IMG/VR virus record: IMGVR_UViG_3300030107_004423
Coordinates: 18,924-82,923 of that record
Length of the DNA stretch: 64,000 nt
Direction: 5' to 3' (one strand)
Source: a virus
The stretch's first letter is position 1. Each line of letters opens with the position of its first letter. A model generated the notes under the pieces. That model saw only the letters and a list, made by a program, of their open reading frames with translations. It did not search any database and was not told the origin of the DNA. Below, piece by piece: positions 52,956-62,040 of the stretch. A program made the position numbers and the translations under genes.

Positions 52956-53635
52956 TATTTTCTCCTTTTACTTAAGAAATTACCCAAACTTAACAACCCT
53001 CCTAAAACAGGAGCACCTATTCCTATTGCGCTTGGTATTGCACTTAATCTATCTCTATTAGCTAGACCATATCCTATAGCACCTATAGCTAAAGATTTTC
53101 CTAGCAAGTTAATTAAATTATTACCAGCAGCACTTTTAGCTCCTTCTACTGCGCTATCTGCAACGCCTTTAACTTTTTTTGTAAGACTTTTAACACCTTC
53201 CTTAGTTTGATCTCCTATATTAGTAGCACCTCTAACATCTTCCATTTCAGGCTTTAAAAGATTTGCACCTTTATTAATAGCACTTTTGTTAGGCATATAA
53301 GATTGATTTTCAAGAATACTTGGAGTTGTTGCTGTTTTCCCTGCATCTGTAAGACTTACTCTACCTCCAGCAGGAGTATATAAATCTTGAAAAACATTTG
53401 TAGACTTTTCATATATAGGATTGTCTTGAGCATCTTTTATATCAAGCATTTTATTAGTATCAAATGTTTGTTGCTCACTCCACATACCATGAAGATCTCC
53501 AGCTATTTTTGCACTAGCTTCTATCCTTTGAGATTGCTCTTTTTCTAATTCTGCTAACTTATCACCTATTACTGAAAGCTCATATCTACTTTCATATGGA
53601 TCAAAAGCACTCATATTTCTATATTTAGGTGGCAT
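52955..53635 (-). CDS. Internal virion protein candidate, 226 aa
   Basis: Charged N-terminal half (SVIGDKLAELEKEQSQRIEA) and a Gly/Ala/Leu-rich C-terminal half (LLGKSLAIGAIGYGLAN, SAIGIGAPVLGGLLSLGNF) ending SKRRK. The hydrophobic, glycine-zipper-like segments suggest membrane insertion during DNA ejection. Located after the 730-aa fibre like the 215-aa protein after its receptor-binding gene in cassette A. Confidence 0.62.
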   Translation of the reverse strand: MPPKYRNMSAFDPYESRYELSVIGDKLAELEKEQSQRIEASAKIAGDLHGMWSEQQTFDTNKMLDIKDAQDNPIYEKSTNVFQDLYTPAGGRVSLTDAGKTATTPSILENQSYMPNKSAINKGANLLKPEMEDVRGATNIGDQTKEGVKSLTKKVKGVADSAVEGAKSAAGNNLINLLGKSLAIGAIGYGLANRDRLSAIPSAIGIGAPVLGGLLSLGNFLSKRRK

Positions 53636-53658
53636 AATTTTTTCCTTTATATTTTCCT

Positions 53659-55851
53659 TTAAGGATTGTAATGGGTAGCATATGTTACATGAACTACCAT
53701 TGAAGTTAAACTATTATTTGTTATTGCATTATTAAATTTTAAACATAATGGTTTATTATTTAGATCAGTTAATCCTTGACTCATTTCAGAATTTGCATCA
53801 ACTCGCAATCTATAAACCCTATCACCTGCTTCGGATTTCATGAAATTCTTTAAATAACTCCACAATCCAGCTCCACTAGTAGTCGATCCATTGGTTCCAC
53901 TGCCTAAGTATAGGCCTGAACTAGAACTAACGGTTGAATTTCTATCAACAAATACAACACAGCTAATAGGAATAATCATATAGTCAGATCCTGGAGCAGC
54001 AACTAATTCTAAAGCTGTAGTATGCATACTATTTATAGTTGCTTGGTTTGCTGATACTTTATTAAATACTACTGCAGCAGCACCTCCAGTTAAATCAGTT
54101 TCACTGACATCATCAGAAATCCAATAAGGTTTTCCATCTGCCTTAGTATATAAATAACCACCATTACCAGCTGAAGGAGCAGATGGACTAGAACCTTGCT
54201 CAGATTTAATATTTAATAATCCATTTATTGTTTGTTTTGAATCATCACCAAATCCTAGAGTTACGCCAACTTTTCCAGTAATACCACTAGTTTCACCTAA
54301 AGCATAAAAAGCTTGTTTTAGGAGACTGCCTGCTGCAACATACATATACATTTCTCCAGCTTCAGAACCTGCTGTATTGCTGTTACATAAAAATCTTATA
54401 TTTCCATAATCTTGAGAATTATTAGCACTATCATAACCTTCTGCTGTAATAGAAAGTATTGAATCTGCATCATTGGTTGATGTCCCACCTCTATTTTTAA
54501 GAAATACTATTTGAGAAGGTTTATTGTCAGCTGTTGTATTTTTTATAGTTATTTGTGGTTTATAAGATGTTGAACTTGCAAAAGTAGCAGCATCACCATT
54601 AACTGTTAAATTTCCTGCAATAGTAGTATTAGAACTAGCTCCATTTGCTATAGTAACATCTAGTTCAGCATCAGCATCACCATCTTCTATTAATAATCCT
54701 TGTTCTAAACCACCATCATGAGATGCTATATTAAATTGTAATTTACCACCTTCATTACCAGCAGTAGATTCTTCTATAGAGCCTATTATAGTAGCATATG
54801 TATGAGCAGCGCTACCAGCATCTTCACCGTCAAAAGATATAGTTCCAAGAGTATCATTAGCAGGACTAGATCCATTTTTATTAAATCTTAATTTACCTGC
54901 ATTACCATCTGCATTTGTATTTTCTATTGTTATTACGGGATATTCACTGCCAGAGTTAGAAAAAGTTATATCTCTATTATTAGAATCATTATATGTTATT
55001 ACTTCTTTATTTTCTACTGCTATTGTAGCTTCTGCACTTCTAGATATTGTAGTATTATCTGCATGCCCTAATTCTATAGATCCTATACCTAAAGTATGAG
55101 AAGTAGAATTTGCTATATTGCTTTGTGCTAATGTATTGGTAAAGCTACTAGCTCCTAAATCAACAGCTATTTTATTACTTTCTATTACTAGACCACCATT
55201 AGATTTTAAATCTACAGCTAGTCCTAATGTACCATTTCCTGTAGTAGATGTTATACCGTCACCAGCAGTTAAATCATTCACAGCTGGTCCATCAGTTCCT
55301 CCTATTAATAATTTACCATCAGTAGACATAGCAACAGAACCAACAGTATCAGTTCCACTATCTTGACTTATTAATACAGCTTTATCTGTTAAACTAGTAG
55401 CTCCAGTTCCTCCAGAGGCTACTGGAAGAGTGCCATCAAAATCAATAGTTACTTTATCATCACTAGTATCTGTACCTTCAGCTACTGTAGTAGTTATATT
55501 TGTTCCACCTAAAATTTCTAATGTATTTCCGTGACCAACAGGTCTATTAGATCCAGAATTTCCCTCTACGTTAAAAGAATGCGCAGATTGCAAATCAATA
55601 GTACCATTGCCATTAGCTATAACTAATGGGCTTTGTACAGTTATAGTTGCTTTATTTAAAGAATTATCAGAACTTTTGCCAATCAATATTTCTCCATTAG
55701 CATATGTAGTTTGACCAGTACCTCCATCAGCTACTGCTAATGTAGTACCAGTGCCAGACCCAAGACCAACAGCTACTTTTCCAGGTCCAGTTTCTGTTAA
55801 GCCTAGTCCACTTAAATCTATCTTAGTTATATTTTTATATTTTTTAGCCAT
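53659..55851 (-). CDS. Tail fibre, 730 aa
   Basis: N-terminal ~75 residues include the repeat GGTGQTTYANGEILIGKSS, typical of phage fibres; the rest is Thr/Ser/Gly/Asn-rich beta-helix-like sequence with TISFDGEDAG and QGLLIEDGD-type blocks. The C-terminal ~140 residues form a distinct globular domain (MIIPISCVVFVDR...LCLKFNNAITNNSLTSM..HVTYATHY), probably the receptor-binding head. No S74 domain is present, unlike the 1822-aa fibre. It follows the 74-aa anchor directly. Confidence 0.8.
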   Translation of the reverse strand: MAKKYKNITKIDLSGLGLTETGPGKVAVGLGSGTGTTLAVADGGTGQTTYANGEILIGKSSDNSLNKATITVQSPLVIANGNGTIDLQSAHSFNVEGNSGSNRPVGHGNTLEILGGTNITTTVAEGTDTSDDKVTIDFDGTLPVASGGTGATSLTDKAVLISQDSGTDTVGSVAMSTDGKLLIGGTDGPAVNDLTAGDGITSTTGNGTLGLAVDLKSNGGLVIESNKIAVDLGASSFTNTLAQSNIANSTSHTLGIGSIELGHADNTTISRSAEATIAVENKEVITYNDSNNRDITFSNSGSEYPVITIENTNADGNAGKLRFNKNGSSPANDTLGTISFDGEDAGSAAHTYATIIGSIEESTAGNEGGKLQFNIASHDGGLEQGLLIEDGDADAELDVTIANGASSNTTIAGNLTVNGDAATFASSTSYKPQITIKNTTADNKPSQIVFLKNRGGTSTNDADSILSITAEGYDSANNSQDYGNIRFLCNSNTAGSEAGEMYMYVAAGSLLKQAFYALGETSGITGKVGVTLGFGDDSKQTINGLLNIKSEQGSSPSAPSAGNGGYLYTKADGKPYWISDDVSETDLTGGAAAVVFNKVSANQATINSMHTTALELVAAPGSDYMIIPISCVVFVDRNSTVSSSSGLYLGSGTNGSTTSGAGLWSYLKNFMKSEAGDRVYRLRVDANSEMSQGLTDLNNKPLCLKFNNAITNNSLTSMVVHVTYATHYNP

Positions 55852-56075
55852 TATACTTCTATTGTTATTCCTACTGAGCTTGTACCTTCTGAATCAAATC
55901 TTGTTCTCCACAATTTATTATTATACCTTATATACATACATAATTGCTCTTCATCTGTAAATCTAAATTCAGGAACACCTTCTTTCATATCTGATAATCT
56001 TGGTTTTCCTTTACCAATATTAACTCTTTCTTGCTTTTTATGTATTAAATTTCTTATAGTTCTATCAAAGCCCAT
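55851..56075 (-). CDS. Short tail anchor protein (cassette B), 74 aa
   Basis: Aligns with the first ~60 residues of the 239-aa protein at 704 (RN-I-KKQ, GKP-LSD, GVPEFR, MYIRYNNKLW). The receptor-binding-like half is missing, so the protein is either a stand-alone anchor for the 730-aa fibre next door or a truncated derivative. ATG overlaps the nozzle stop, and the fibre ATG overlaps its own stop. Confidence 0.7.
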   Translation of the reverse strand: MGFDRTIRNLIHKKQERVNIGKGKPRLSDMKEGVPEFRFTDEEQLCMYIRYNNKLWRTRFDSEGTSSVGITIEV

Positions 56076-59000
56076 TATTTAATACCTTTCACTCTGTATA
56101 CTATTGATATATCGTTTATTTCAAATCCAGCAGGCACTGTGCCATCGCAAGTAAGTTTTAAAGCAAATGACTTAATATTATTTGCTTCTGATGATGTATT
56201 AGGCTTTAATTCCGCTATTGTCCAATTAGAATCTACATGAGCTAATTCATTGCTTGTAAAATTATCTCCATCTTTAAATACTTTTGAAAATGATTGAGCG
56301 CCATTTACATCATATTTAACTTGAACATTAGTAGTGCCACCTCCACTTTTATATGTAATATACACTTTATAAATCTTTTTTCTTACTCCTGGGCTACCAA
56401 AGTCAATATCCTTTGTTGTAAGTAGTAATTTGCCACTAGAAACAGTACTAGGAGATGGATTCCACTTTCTCATGTCTGCAGCTATTTGATATACTAAATC
56501 ACCATCCCAATCCAATACCATATTTGTTTTATTGGCAGCCTCAAAAGCTTCAGTACTTTTTGACCAAGACTGAGTAACTAAATCATAAATATATGCATCA
56601 GTTCCAGTTCCTAAATCATTAAATATTAAATGTTTTTCCTTAGGTATATACGATACATTTTGATTTGAAGTAATAAAGCTTCTCCATGTACTAGCTTTAA
56701 TTAATCTTCTTCCTTGTTTTTGTAACAAATCAACTACTTCTTTACCATTATATAAAAAAGCTCCATACTTATTAGCAAAAGCTATACCTATATCAGTTTT
56801 TGTAGAAGCATTTATATTAGATATACCTCTATGCTCTAAAGTATCTTCTAAAAATTCTATATCTTGTGATATATTTATTATGTGTAATTTATTCTCTTTA
56901 AATTGTAATATCCTATCAGCATATTCTTCTAGTTTAATTATCCTATCTCCATCTTGTACAGATGCTTCTACAAGTCTATCATTAGTAAATGTATCAAATC
57001 TATTAACATGGGATTTCATCATAGCATCAGTTTTTATATCTGTATGCCCAAATTCATCTACTATTTCAGGAGCGGCTATATATAATTTCCTATTAGCAAC
57101 TACACCAGTTCCATATTTAGGAGTTAATTGTAAGGCTGTTACATTATCATTAGGATATCCTGTTTCTAATTGATATGTTATTAATTCGCTAAAATCATCA
57201 TTAATAGTAGAGCAAGAAACACTTGTTGAATTATGAGCTACCCAAGGTTCAAAAGAAGTGGATGTTATAGCCTTTCCTCCTTTTTCTAAGTCATATCTAG
57301 ATTGTAAATACCAATCAGTACTTTCTTTATCATTTTCTCTAGCATAGACCTTAAACCCTGTTATTCTTGGATTAATATCATCAGGATTAGAAGCGTTAAT
57401 AATAAATTTCAATCTATACCCAAAGCCATCATATGCTTGTTGATCTCCACCACCACCACCTCCACTACCAGCTGTCCAATAAGTAACAACACCATCTCTA
57501 GATCCATTTTGATAAAAATTATTTATTTTATAAAGTGGAGATTCTTGAACATCATCATATATAGTAGTTACAGCAAAATCCCAATGTTTCTCTTTCCAAT
57601 TAGTTTCATAACCAGATTTAACATATTCTTCCATTGTAACTATTACACTGCCAGCCTCTGGTGGATCCATATCATTTACATAATTCTCTTTAAAATTAAA
57701 ATCAAACATATCATGAGCATCTAACCTGCAAACAGTATTCACCCATCTTTTTTCAGAATATGACAAAGGAAAGTTAGTAAATATTCTAAATGTTGCTCCA
57801 TCAGCATTAGTATTATCTGTAGCATTTTGACTTAAATCAAATTCAGTTGGACCAAACCCACCGTCACTTGCTCTGTTTTGTATTGTAGTTCCTGCAGGTA
57901 TTGCATTAGTACCATTAGTCTGTTCAATATACCATCCAGGCCTAATTGTCTTATCGATATCAAATACTTGTTGACCACTAGTACCTATATTAACTTCATC
58001 ATCACCAGAGTCGACAGAAACTGGAGATTGAGCTCCAGAACTTGGAAAAGTACCTGTTACCTCGGCTTGCTCAAAATTAACAAATCTTGTTCTATCTATA
58101 TAAGAATAAAAAATTCCAGGACTAGAATAGTTTCCATCAGTTATTCTTAATGTTCCATCTATTATAGTATAAAATGGTTTTGAATTTGCTCCACTTATCA
58201 ATCCTGTCATTCCTGAAGTCCATGCATTGTCATATACACTAAAAAAGTACGATTTTCCTGTAGCATCATTATCGTGCAATAATAAATAATTATCAAATTG
58301 TATTGGATGCTCTGGGTATGATAATGATTCAATATCAACCGATACATAAGAATCTTCTTTATCTGCAGAGACATCTCCTAAATCAACTGCTTTAATATAT
58401 AGCTTGTCATTTATAGCCCATGGAGTAGTACCATCATTTTTATATCCATTACCATTGGATGTTATAACTAAATTAGAACCTGCTTCGGTAGCAGTTGTGC
58501 TTCCAGTAGAATTTCTAACCATTCTAACTTGAAATCCATTTCTTTTACCTACATTCTTTAGTCTATATACTGTCGATTTGTTATCTGCAAAAGATCTTAA
58601 TATACCAGTAGAATTATTAGCCCAATAATAAGCATTTTTTTTAAGATTTCCATAACCTCCAGAAGTACCGTTTCTAAGACCACCACCTCTTACAGACATG
58701 TTTAATGCATCGTTATGATCTTGTACTCTATTCCAATGATCAGTACTTTCACTCATAAAGAAATATGCAGATCCAGATAAATCTTCATCAAAATCTCTCC
58801 AGCCAATAGAATCTTGATTTTCAACGCTCATTCCCATCCATCCTTCTAAATTCTTCCAATCATCATCTGTAGCTACTCTCCAACCACCATCTGGTGGAAA
58901 ATTAGCATGATTAATAGCTGCATGATTGTATAAAAATCCAAAAGTATCTTGATTTCCATCTACTCCATCTGGAAATGCTCTGTGAGGATTATTACTAGTT

Positions 59001-59569
59001 GTCCAAGTATCATCATTTGCTGTTGTAGCTTCAGTGCCATTTGTATTCCCATTTCTAAAATGAGTTGCTTTCCAATCTTGTTGCATCCAATCTAAATCAC
59101 CAAGTTTTATCCAAGTATAGCTATTTGTTCCATCCATAACTCCTGATGCTAATGTATTCGTACCAGCAATATATACAGTAGCTCTTATTCCAGAATCAAC
59201 AGTCCTATTAGTATCTTCATATAATGTTACATTTGTATAAGTTCCTGCTACTAAATCTGCTACATCTCCTGTATAGGACGCTGAATTAAAAGTATCTACA
59301 GTAGAAACTCCAGTGGCTACTGTAGGTAGTCCAGCACCTCTATAATCATGATTAAATTGAAACAATCCATAACCTGGATTTATATCAATATCAGATTTAT
59401 CAGAACTTAAAGATCTATCTGCATTTTTACCTACAGTTTTAATTCTACCTAAATCTTCAACAGATACACCAGTAGCTTCAACAAGCTCATTAGGAGCTAT
59501 ATCTCTAGCATCAGAAGCTTCGCTTATTCCACCTTCAAATCTATCTATTTTAACTATTTGTTTTGGCAT
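56075..59569 (-). CDS. Tail nozzle/hub protein B with C-type-lectin-like insert, 1164 aa
   Basis: Paralogue of the 1146-aa protein: N-terminus (DRFEGGISEASDARDIAPNE...), C-terminal blocks (DAMMKSHVNRFD, EASVQDGDRIIKLE, DRILQFKENKLHI) and end (ISIVYRVKGIK) agree. Residues ~150-352 resemble the fibrobacter-succinogenes-major-domain/FGE-type C-type lectin fold: LGDLDWMQQDWK, RNG, FGFLYNHAAIN, GWRVATDDDW..LE, and NGFQVRMVR. That domain is absent from copy A and could bind a surface ligand. Otherwise a beta-rich nozzle. Confidence 0.75.
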   Translation of the reverse strand: MPKQIVKIDRFEGGISEASDARDIAPNELVEATGVSVEDLGRIKTVGKNADRSLSSDKSDIDINPGYGLFQFNHDYRGAGLPTVATGVSTVDTFNSASYTGDVADLVAGTYTNVTLYEDTNRTVDSGIRATVYIAGTNTLASGVMDGTNSYTWIKLGDLDWMQQDWKATHFRNGNTNGTEATTANDDTWTTSNNPHRAFPDGVDGNQDTFGFLYNHAAINHANFPPDGGWRVATDDDWKNLEGWMGMSVENQDSIGWRDFDEDLSGSAYFFMSESTDHWNRVQDHNDALNMSVRGGGLRNGTSGGYGNLKKNAYYWANNSTGILRSFADNKSTVYRLKNVGKRNGFQVRMVRNSTGSTTATEAGSNLVITSNGNGYKNDGTTPWAINDKLYIKAVDLGDVSADKEDSYVSVDIESLSYPEHPIQFDNYLLLHDNDATGKSYFFSVYDNAWTSGMTGLISGANSKPFYTIIDGTLRITDGNYSSPGIFYSYIDRTRFVNFEQAEVTGTFPSSGAQSPVSVDSGDDEVNIGTSGQQVFDIDKTIRPGWYIEQTNGTNAIPAGTTIQNRASDGGFGPTEFDLSQNATDNTNADGATFRIFTNFPLSYSEKRWVNTVCRLDAHDMFDFNFKENYVNDMDPPEAGSVIVTMEEYVKSGYETNWKEKHWDFAVTTIYDDVQESPLYKINNFYQNGSRDGVVTYWTAGSGGGGGGDQQAYDGFGYRLKFIINASNPDDINPRITGFKVYARENDKESTDWYLQSRYDLEKGGKAITSTSFEPWVAHNSTSVSCSTINDDFSELITYQLETGYPNDNVTALQLTPKYGTGVVANRKLYIAAPEIVDEFGHTDIKTDAMMKSHVNRFDTFTNDRLVEASVQDGDRIIKLEEYADRILQFKENKLHIINISQDIEFLEDTLEHRGISNINASTKTDIGIAFANKYGAFLYNGKEVVDLLQKQGRRLIKASTWRSFITSNQNVSYIPKEKHLIFNDLGTGTDAYIYDLVTQSWSKSTEAFEAANKTNMVLDWDGDLVYQIAADMRKWNPSPSTVSSGKLLLTTKDIDFGSPGVRKKIYKVYITYKSGGGTTNVQVKYDVNGAQSFSKVFKDGDNFTSNELAHVDSNWTIAELKPNTSSEANNIKSFALKLTCDGTVPAGFEINDISIVYRVKGIK

Positions 59570-59571
59570 AT

Positions 59572-59691
59572 TTAATTTTTGGGAGAGATGTATGTTATCT
59601 CAATAGTCGACCCACACGAACATAGAGGAGTAGTAAACTCAGGAAGCTCATAACATACTCCCTCCCAATATTCCTTACTTAAGTATAACAC
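59572..59691 (-). CDS. Conserved overlapping small ORF (copy B), 39 aa, GTG start
   Basis: Counterpart of the ORF at 4856: GTG start inside the end of the 59-aa gene, shared pattern YW.GVC.E...FTTPL.SCGS.I...Y. It ends with PKN just before the nozzle start rather than overlapping it. Conservation of frame, start and Cys/Gly pattern across divergent copies supports translation. Function unknown. Confidence 0.6.
   Translation of the reverse strand: MLYLSKEYWEGVCYELPEFTTPLCSCGSTIEITYISPKN
59579..59668 (-). promoter_or_regulatory. Long stem-loop just upstream of nozzle gene B
   Basis: Outer arms 59579-59585/59662-59668 (7 bp) and inner arms 59590-59598/59650-59658 (9 bp) form a hairpin at the same place as the one in cassette A, with different arm sequences. 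The loop shares GACCCACA.GAAC and GGAGTAGT.AACT with copy A. Arms complementary in both copies argue for an RNA structure. Confidence 0.6.
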
Positions 59692-59854
59692 CTTTAACTA
59701 CAGCTTCAACTGATTCGTAGATAGCTTCAATTATCTTTCCTTCAGTCTTTTCATTAATGATAGGTATATTTATATTTTCATTTAACTCTTTAACCATCTT
59801 TTCTTTCATTTCATCATTAAAGATGTAATTAGCTATCATTTCCTTCATGTCCAT
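59675..59854 (-). CDS. Conserved small protein (copy B), 59 aa
   Basis: MDMKEMIANYIFNDEMKEKM...; two substitutions from copy A (4983). The GGAGAAG site and spacing are the same. Function unknown. Belongs to the highly conserved core of the duplicated cassette. Confidence 0.8.
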   Translation of the reverse strand: MDMKEMIANYIFNDEMKEKMVKELNENINIPIINEKTEGKIIEAIYESVEAVVKGVILK

Positions 59855-59864
59855 TTAACTTCTC

Positions 59865-59969
59865 CTATTTATTTGACCATTCTTGCCATTTAATCTTAAC
59901 AGCTATATAGCATATAAATATCGGTATTGATATAAATATACTCTTTACTATAGCTATTAATAATTCCAT
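59865..59969 (-). CDS. Small membrane peptide (copy B), 34 aa
   Basis: MELLIAIVKSIFISIPIFIC..., one membrane helix and basic tail. Three residues differ from the copy at 5173. Here the ATG overlaps the stop of the 23-aa lysine-rich peptide (TGATG), which is not present in copy A. Confidence 0.75.
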   Translation of the reverse strand: MELLIAIVKSIFISIPIFICYIAVKIKWQEWSNK

Positions 59970-60040
59970 CACTTCTTCTTACCTGTTTTTTTCTTTTTAG
60001 GTCTTCCTGGTTTTTTATATGTTCCTGGCCCTTGAGGCAT
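59969..60040 (-). CDS. Lysine-rich micro-protein (cassette B only), 23 aa
   Basis: AAGGAGAACAAT precedes an ATG encoding a Pro/Gly/Lys-rich peptide (MPQGPGTYKKPGRPKKKK...). It is inserted between the 76-aa and 34-aa genes, with no counterpart in cassette A. Similar in style to the 27-aa peptide at 15857. Such basic micro-proteins may bind nucleic acid or phospholipid; unknown. Confidence 0.65.
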   Translation of the reverse strand: MPQGPGTYKKPGRPKKKKTGKKK

Positions 60041-60053
60041 ATTGTTCTCCTTT

Positions 60054-60284
60054 TTATTGATTATTCCAATATCTTTTTCTAGCTTTTGCTTCAAAATAAT
60101 TATCAGTAGAATCCTCTGGAGCTAAAATATATTGATCATTTATTAAGTAAAAATCATCTTCCTCCCAGCTACATACAAATCCTTCACTATCATAAGATTC
60201 TTCTATCCTAGGATACATACAGTTTAATCCTTCACCAACAATAGTAAATGATATAGCATAAATAAGATATGTAGTAAAGTCCAC
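60054..60284 (-). CDS. Conserved small protein (copy B), 76 aa
   Basis: Paralogue of the 5277 gene with six substitutions (for example E-S-Y versus E-H-Y near residue 30). Same hydrophobic N-terminus and acidic body. ATG overlaps the stop of the 153-aa gene. Function unknown. Confidence 0.8.
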   Translation of the reverse strand: MDFTTYLIYAISFTIVGEGLNCMYPRIEESYDSEGFVCSWEEDDFYLINDQYILAPEDSTDNYFEAKARKRYWNNQ

Positions 60285-60745
60285 TACTTCTTACCTCTTT
60301 TTAATGGCTTATCACTTCCCCATACTGCATCTTTATCAGTCTGTAATTCACAAGTAGTTCCACCATCTCCACCAACTTCTACAACCTTATCATTTAATTT
60401 AACTTTCATTGGAGCTTTAGTTAAAACATAGTCCATTAATTTTTCTAAAGAATGATTTGCAGCTTCATTAGCTTTTGCAGCGTCTGATGGTTTTTCAGGT
60501 GGAGCAGTCATCTGTTGCAATACATTTATAAGACCTAAAGTAACAGTTGAAACTAGTCCAGTAACTACGGCTAAAGCCTCAGACTTAAGATAATAAGCAG
60601 AACCTACAAGAACTCCAACCATAATCATAATAGCTGGTACTGATTGTATCCCTACATAGTATCGTAAAGAATCAGCCATCATTCTTTTTTTGACTGCTCT
60701 GTCTTTTTTAATTCTATCTATTTCTTCTTTACTTAGTTGAGCCAT
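60284..60745 (-). CDS. Holin-like membrane protein (copy B), 153 aa
   Basis: Identical to the 5507 protein except K11R and E15D in the basic N-terminus; two membrane helices and the GGDGG-containing tail are unchanged. DNA differs mostly at synonymous positions, so the protein is under strong constraint. See copy A for topology. Holin role is inferred. Confidence 0.75.
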   Translation of the reverse strand: MAQLSKEEIDRIKKDRAVKKRMMADSLRYYVGIQSVPAIMIMVGVLVGSAYYLKSEALAVVTGLVSTVTLGLINVLQQMTAPPEKPSDAAKANEAANHSLEKLMDYVLTKAPMKVKLNDKVVEVGGDGGTTCELQTDKDAVWGSDKPLKRGKK

Positions 60746-61520
60746 TTATCATTTCTCCCCATACACTAGTTTTACCCTTTATTATCTCTACTACTTCTAC
60801 TTTAAAATCACCATTCTTAAACCAATCAACTATAGCGAATGCATGATTCCAATTATGTAGATTTCCTTTAAGCCATGTATTGGCCTCTGATTTCATATCT
60901 TTTAAGCATCCTAAACTCCATGCACTTTGAGTGCCTCCAAGGCCTGTTTCTGTAAACCTCTGTAAGTCATGTGTATGTCCATATATAATATTTTCTTTAT
61001 ACGCTGATAAATGCTTTTTAGCGTGATGTATAGGAACATAATCACCATGTGTAAAGTTTAATTTGCCTATTTTGAGCTTTTTGGTACTTATATAGGGCCA
61101 ATATGTATAACCCCTGTCATCTAGCCTTAAAGCTGATTTAGTCTCGTAAGCAGGCAAATATGGATGCCTATCAACAAAGTTATCTAACCATACTTCATGA
61201 TTACCTTGTATGAAATGCCTTTCTTTACAATTTATTTTATCCAAAGAGCGATCTATAATATCCATACCTTTGTTAACTTGTTTAACTTCTTTATTTAACA
61301 TTGGTATTAAAACTTCTAAAGGAGGTTTTTCTTTGTGCCTCCAGTGATGAGGACTAAACGTCTCCCATTCTCCTGTATCGCCTAAATCTATATAAGTATC
61401 AGGCTTTACTAATTCTATTGCTTTGCAAACTACATTTATGGCTTTTTTATCATGTAACGGGAAATGCTTATCTGGTGTAACTATAGCTCTTTTAACTACA
61501 CCATCTTTAACATCAGGCAT
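60729..61520 (-). CDS. Calcineurin-like metallophosphoesterase (copy B), 263 aa
   Basis: All metal-site motifs (DKH, GD, GNHE, THGD, GHTH) are retained, so both copies should be active. Sixteen of the 17 differences from copy A lie within the first 147 residues; residues 148-261 are identical. An 83-base stretch (60997-61079) is identical in DNA to 6220-6302. It overlaps the 153-aa gene by 17 bases, as in copy A. Confidence 0.93.
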   Translation of the reverse strand: MPDVKDGVVKRAIVTPDKHFPLHDKKAINVVCKAIELVKPDTYIDLGDTGEWETFSPHHWRHKEKPPLEVLIPMLNKEVKQVNKGMDIIDRSLDKINCKERHFIQGNHEVWLDNFVDRHPYLPAYETKSALRLDDRGYTYWPYISTKKLKIGKLNFTHGDYVPIHHAKKHLSAYKENIIYGHTHDLQRFTETGLGGTQSAWSLGCLKDMKSEANTWLKGNLHNWNHAFAIVDWFKNGDFKVEVVEIIKGKTSVWGEMINGSTK

Positions 61521-61528
61521 ATAGCCTC

Positions 61529-61675
61529 CTATTTTAGTTCTTTAAATATCTTTATACTCATATAGATAAAAGTTGCAACCCCAACTAGTAAACTCACTAC
61601 TGGTGGTACCATCTCCATAAAAGATATCCAAAATCCTCCCATTCCAACGCCTGCTGTTCTTAATGTATCTGTCAT
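61529..61675 (-). CDS. Small membrane protein (copy B), 48 aa
   Basis: MTDTLRTAGVGMGGFWISFM..., one hydrophobic helix and basic tail; three residues differ from the copy at 6752. ATG overlaps the stop of the 121-aa gene. Membrane partner in the conserved core; role unknown. Confidence 0.75.
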   Translation of the reverse strand: MTDTLRTAGVGMGGFWISFMEMVPPVVSLLVGVATFIYMSIKIFKELK

Positions 61676-62040
61676 TATCTTATTGCTATAGGTGCTTGCA
61701 TAATTCTAACGCTACCTATTTTATTACTTTCTGTTTTATCTATTAATTTATAAAATTCTCTCATATAATATTCTTTAGTTTCAAAATCGCTCATATCTTC
61801 AGCAATTCTTGCTTTTAAATAATAAACTAAAGCTCTAGCTATTGCATTGCTTATATTTGATATTTCATCTGATTCATCTGATATAGGACTACCATCTACT
61901 GCTTTTGGTACGTATGTATATGTAATATCTATAGATTCTGAAATATTTTCAACTGGAGATTTCCATTCTCCATCATCTAATTCTACTATAGCTAAACTTT
62001 GACCTTCCCAATAATATGCATATTCTCTAGAAGCACCCAT
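61675..62040 (-). CDS. Tail adaptor/completion protein B, compact form, 121 aa
   Basis: Corresponds to the two ends of the 377-aa protein at 6898: N-terminal YAYYWEGQSLAIVE and C-terminal ALVYYLKARIAEDMSDFETK...EFYKLIDK. The ~250-residue insert is missing, so this is the minimal, probably ancestral form. Helical C-terminus fits a ring adaptor. ATG abuts the stop of the 437-aa gene. Confidence 0.7.
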   Translation of the reverse strand: MGASREYAYYWEGQSLAIVELDDGEWKSPVENISESIDITYTYVPKAVDGSPISDESDEISNISNAIARALVYYLKARIAEDMSDFETKEYYMREFYKLIDKTESNKIGSVRIMQAPIAIR

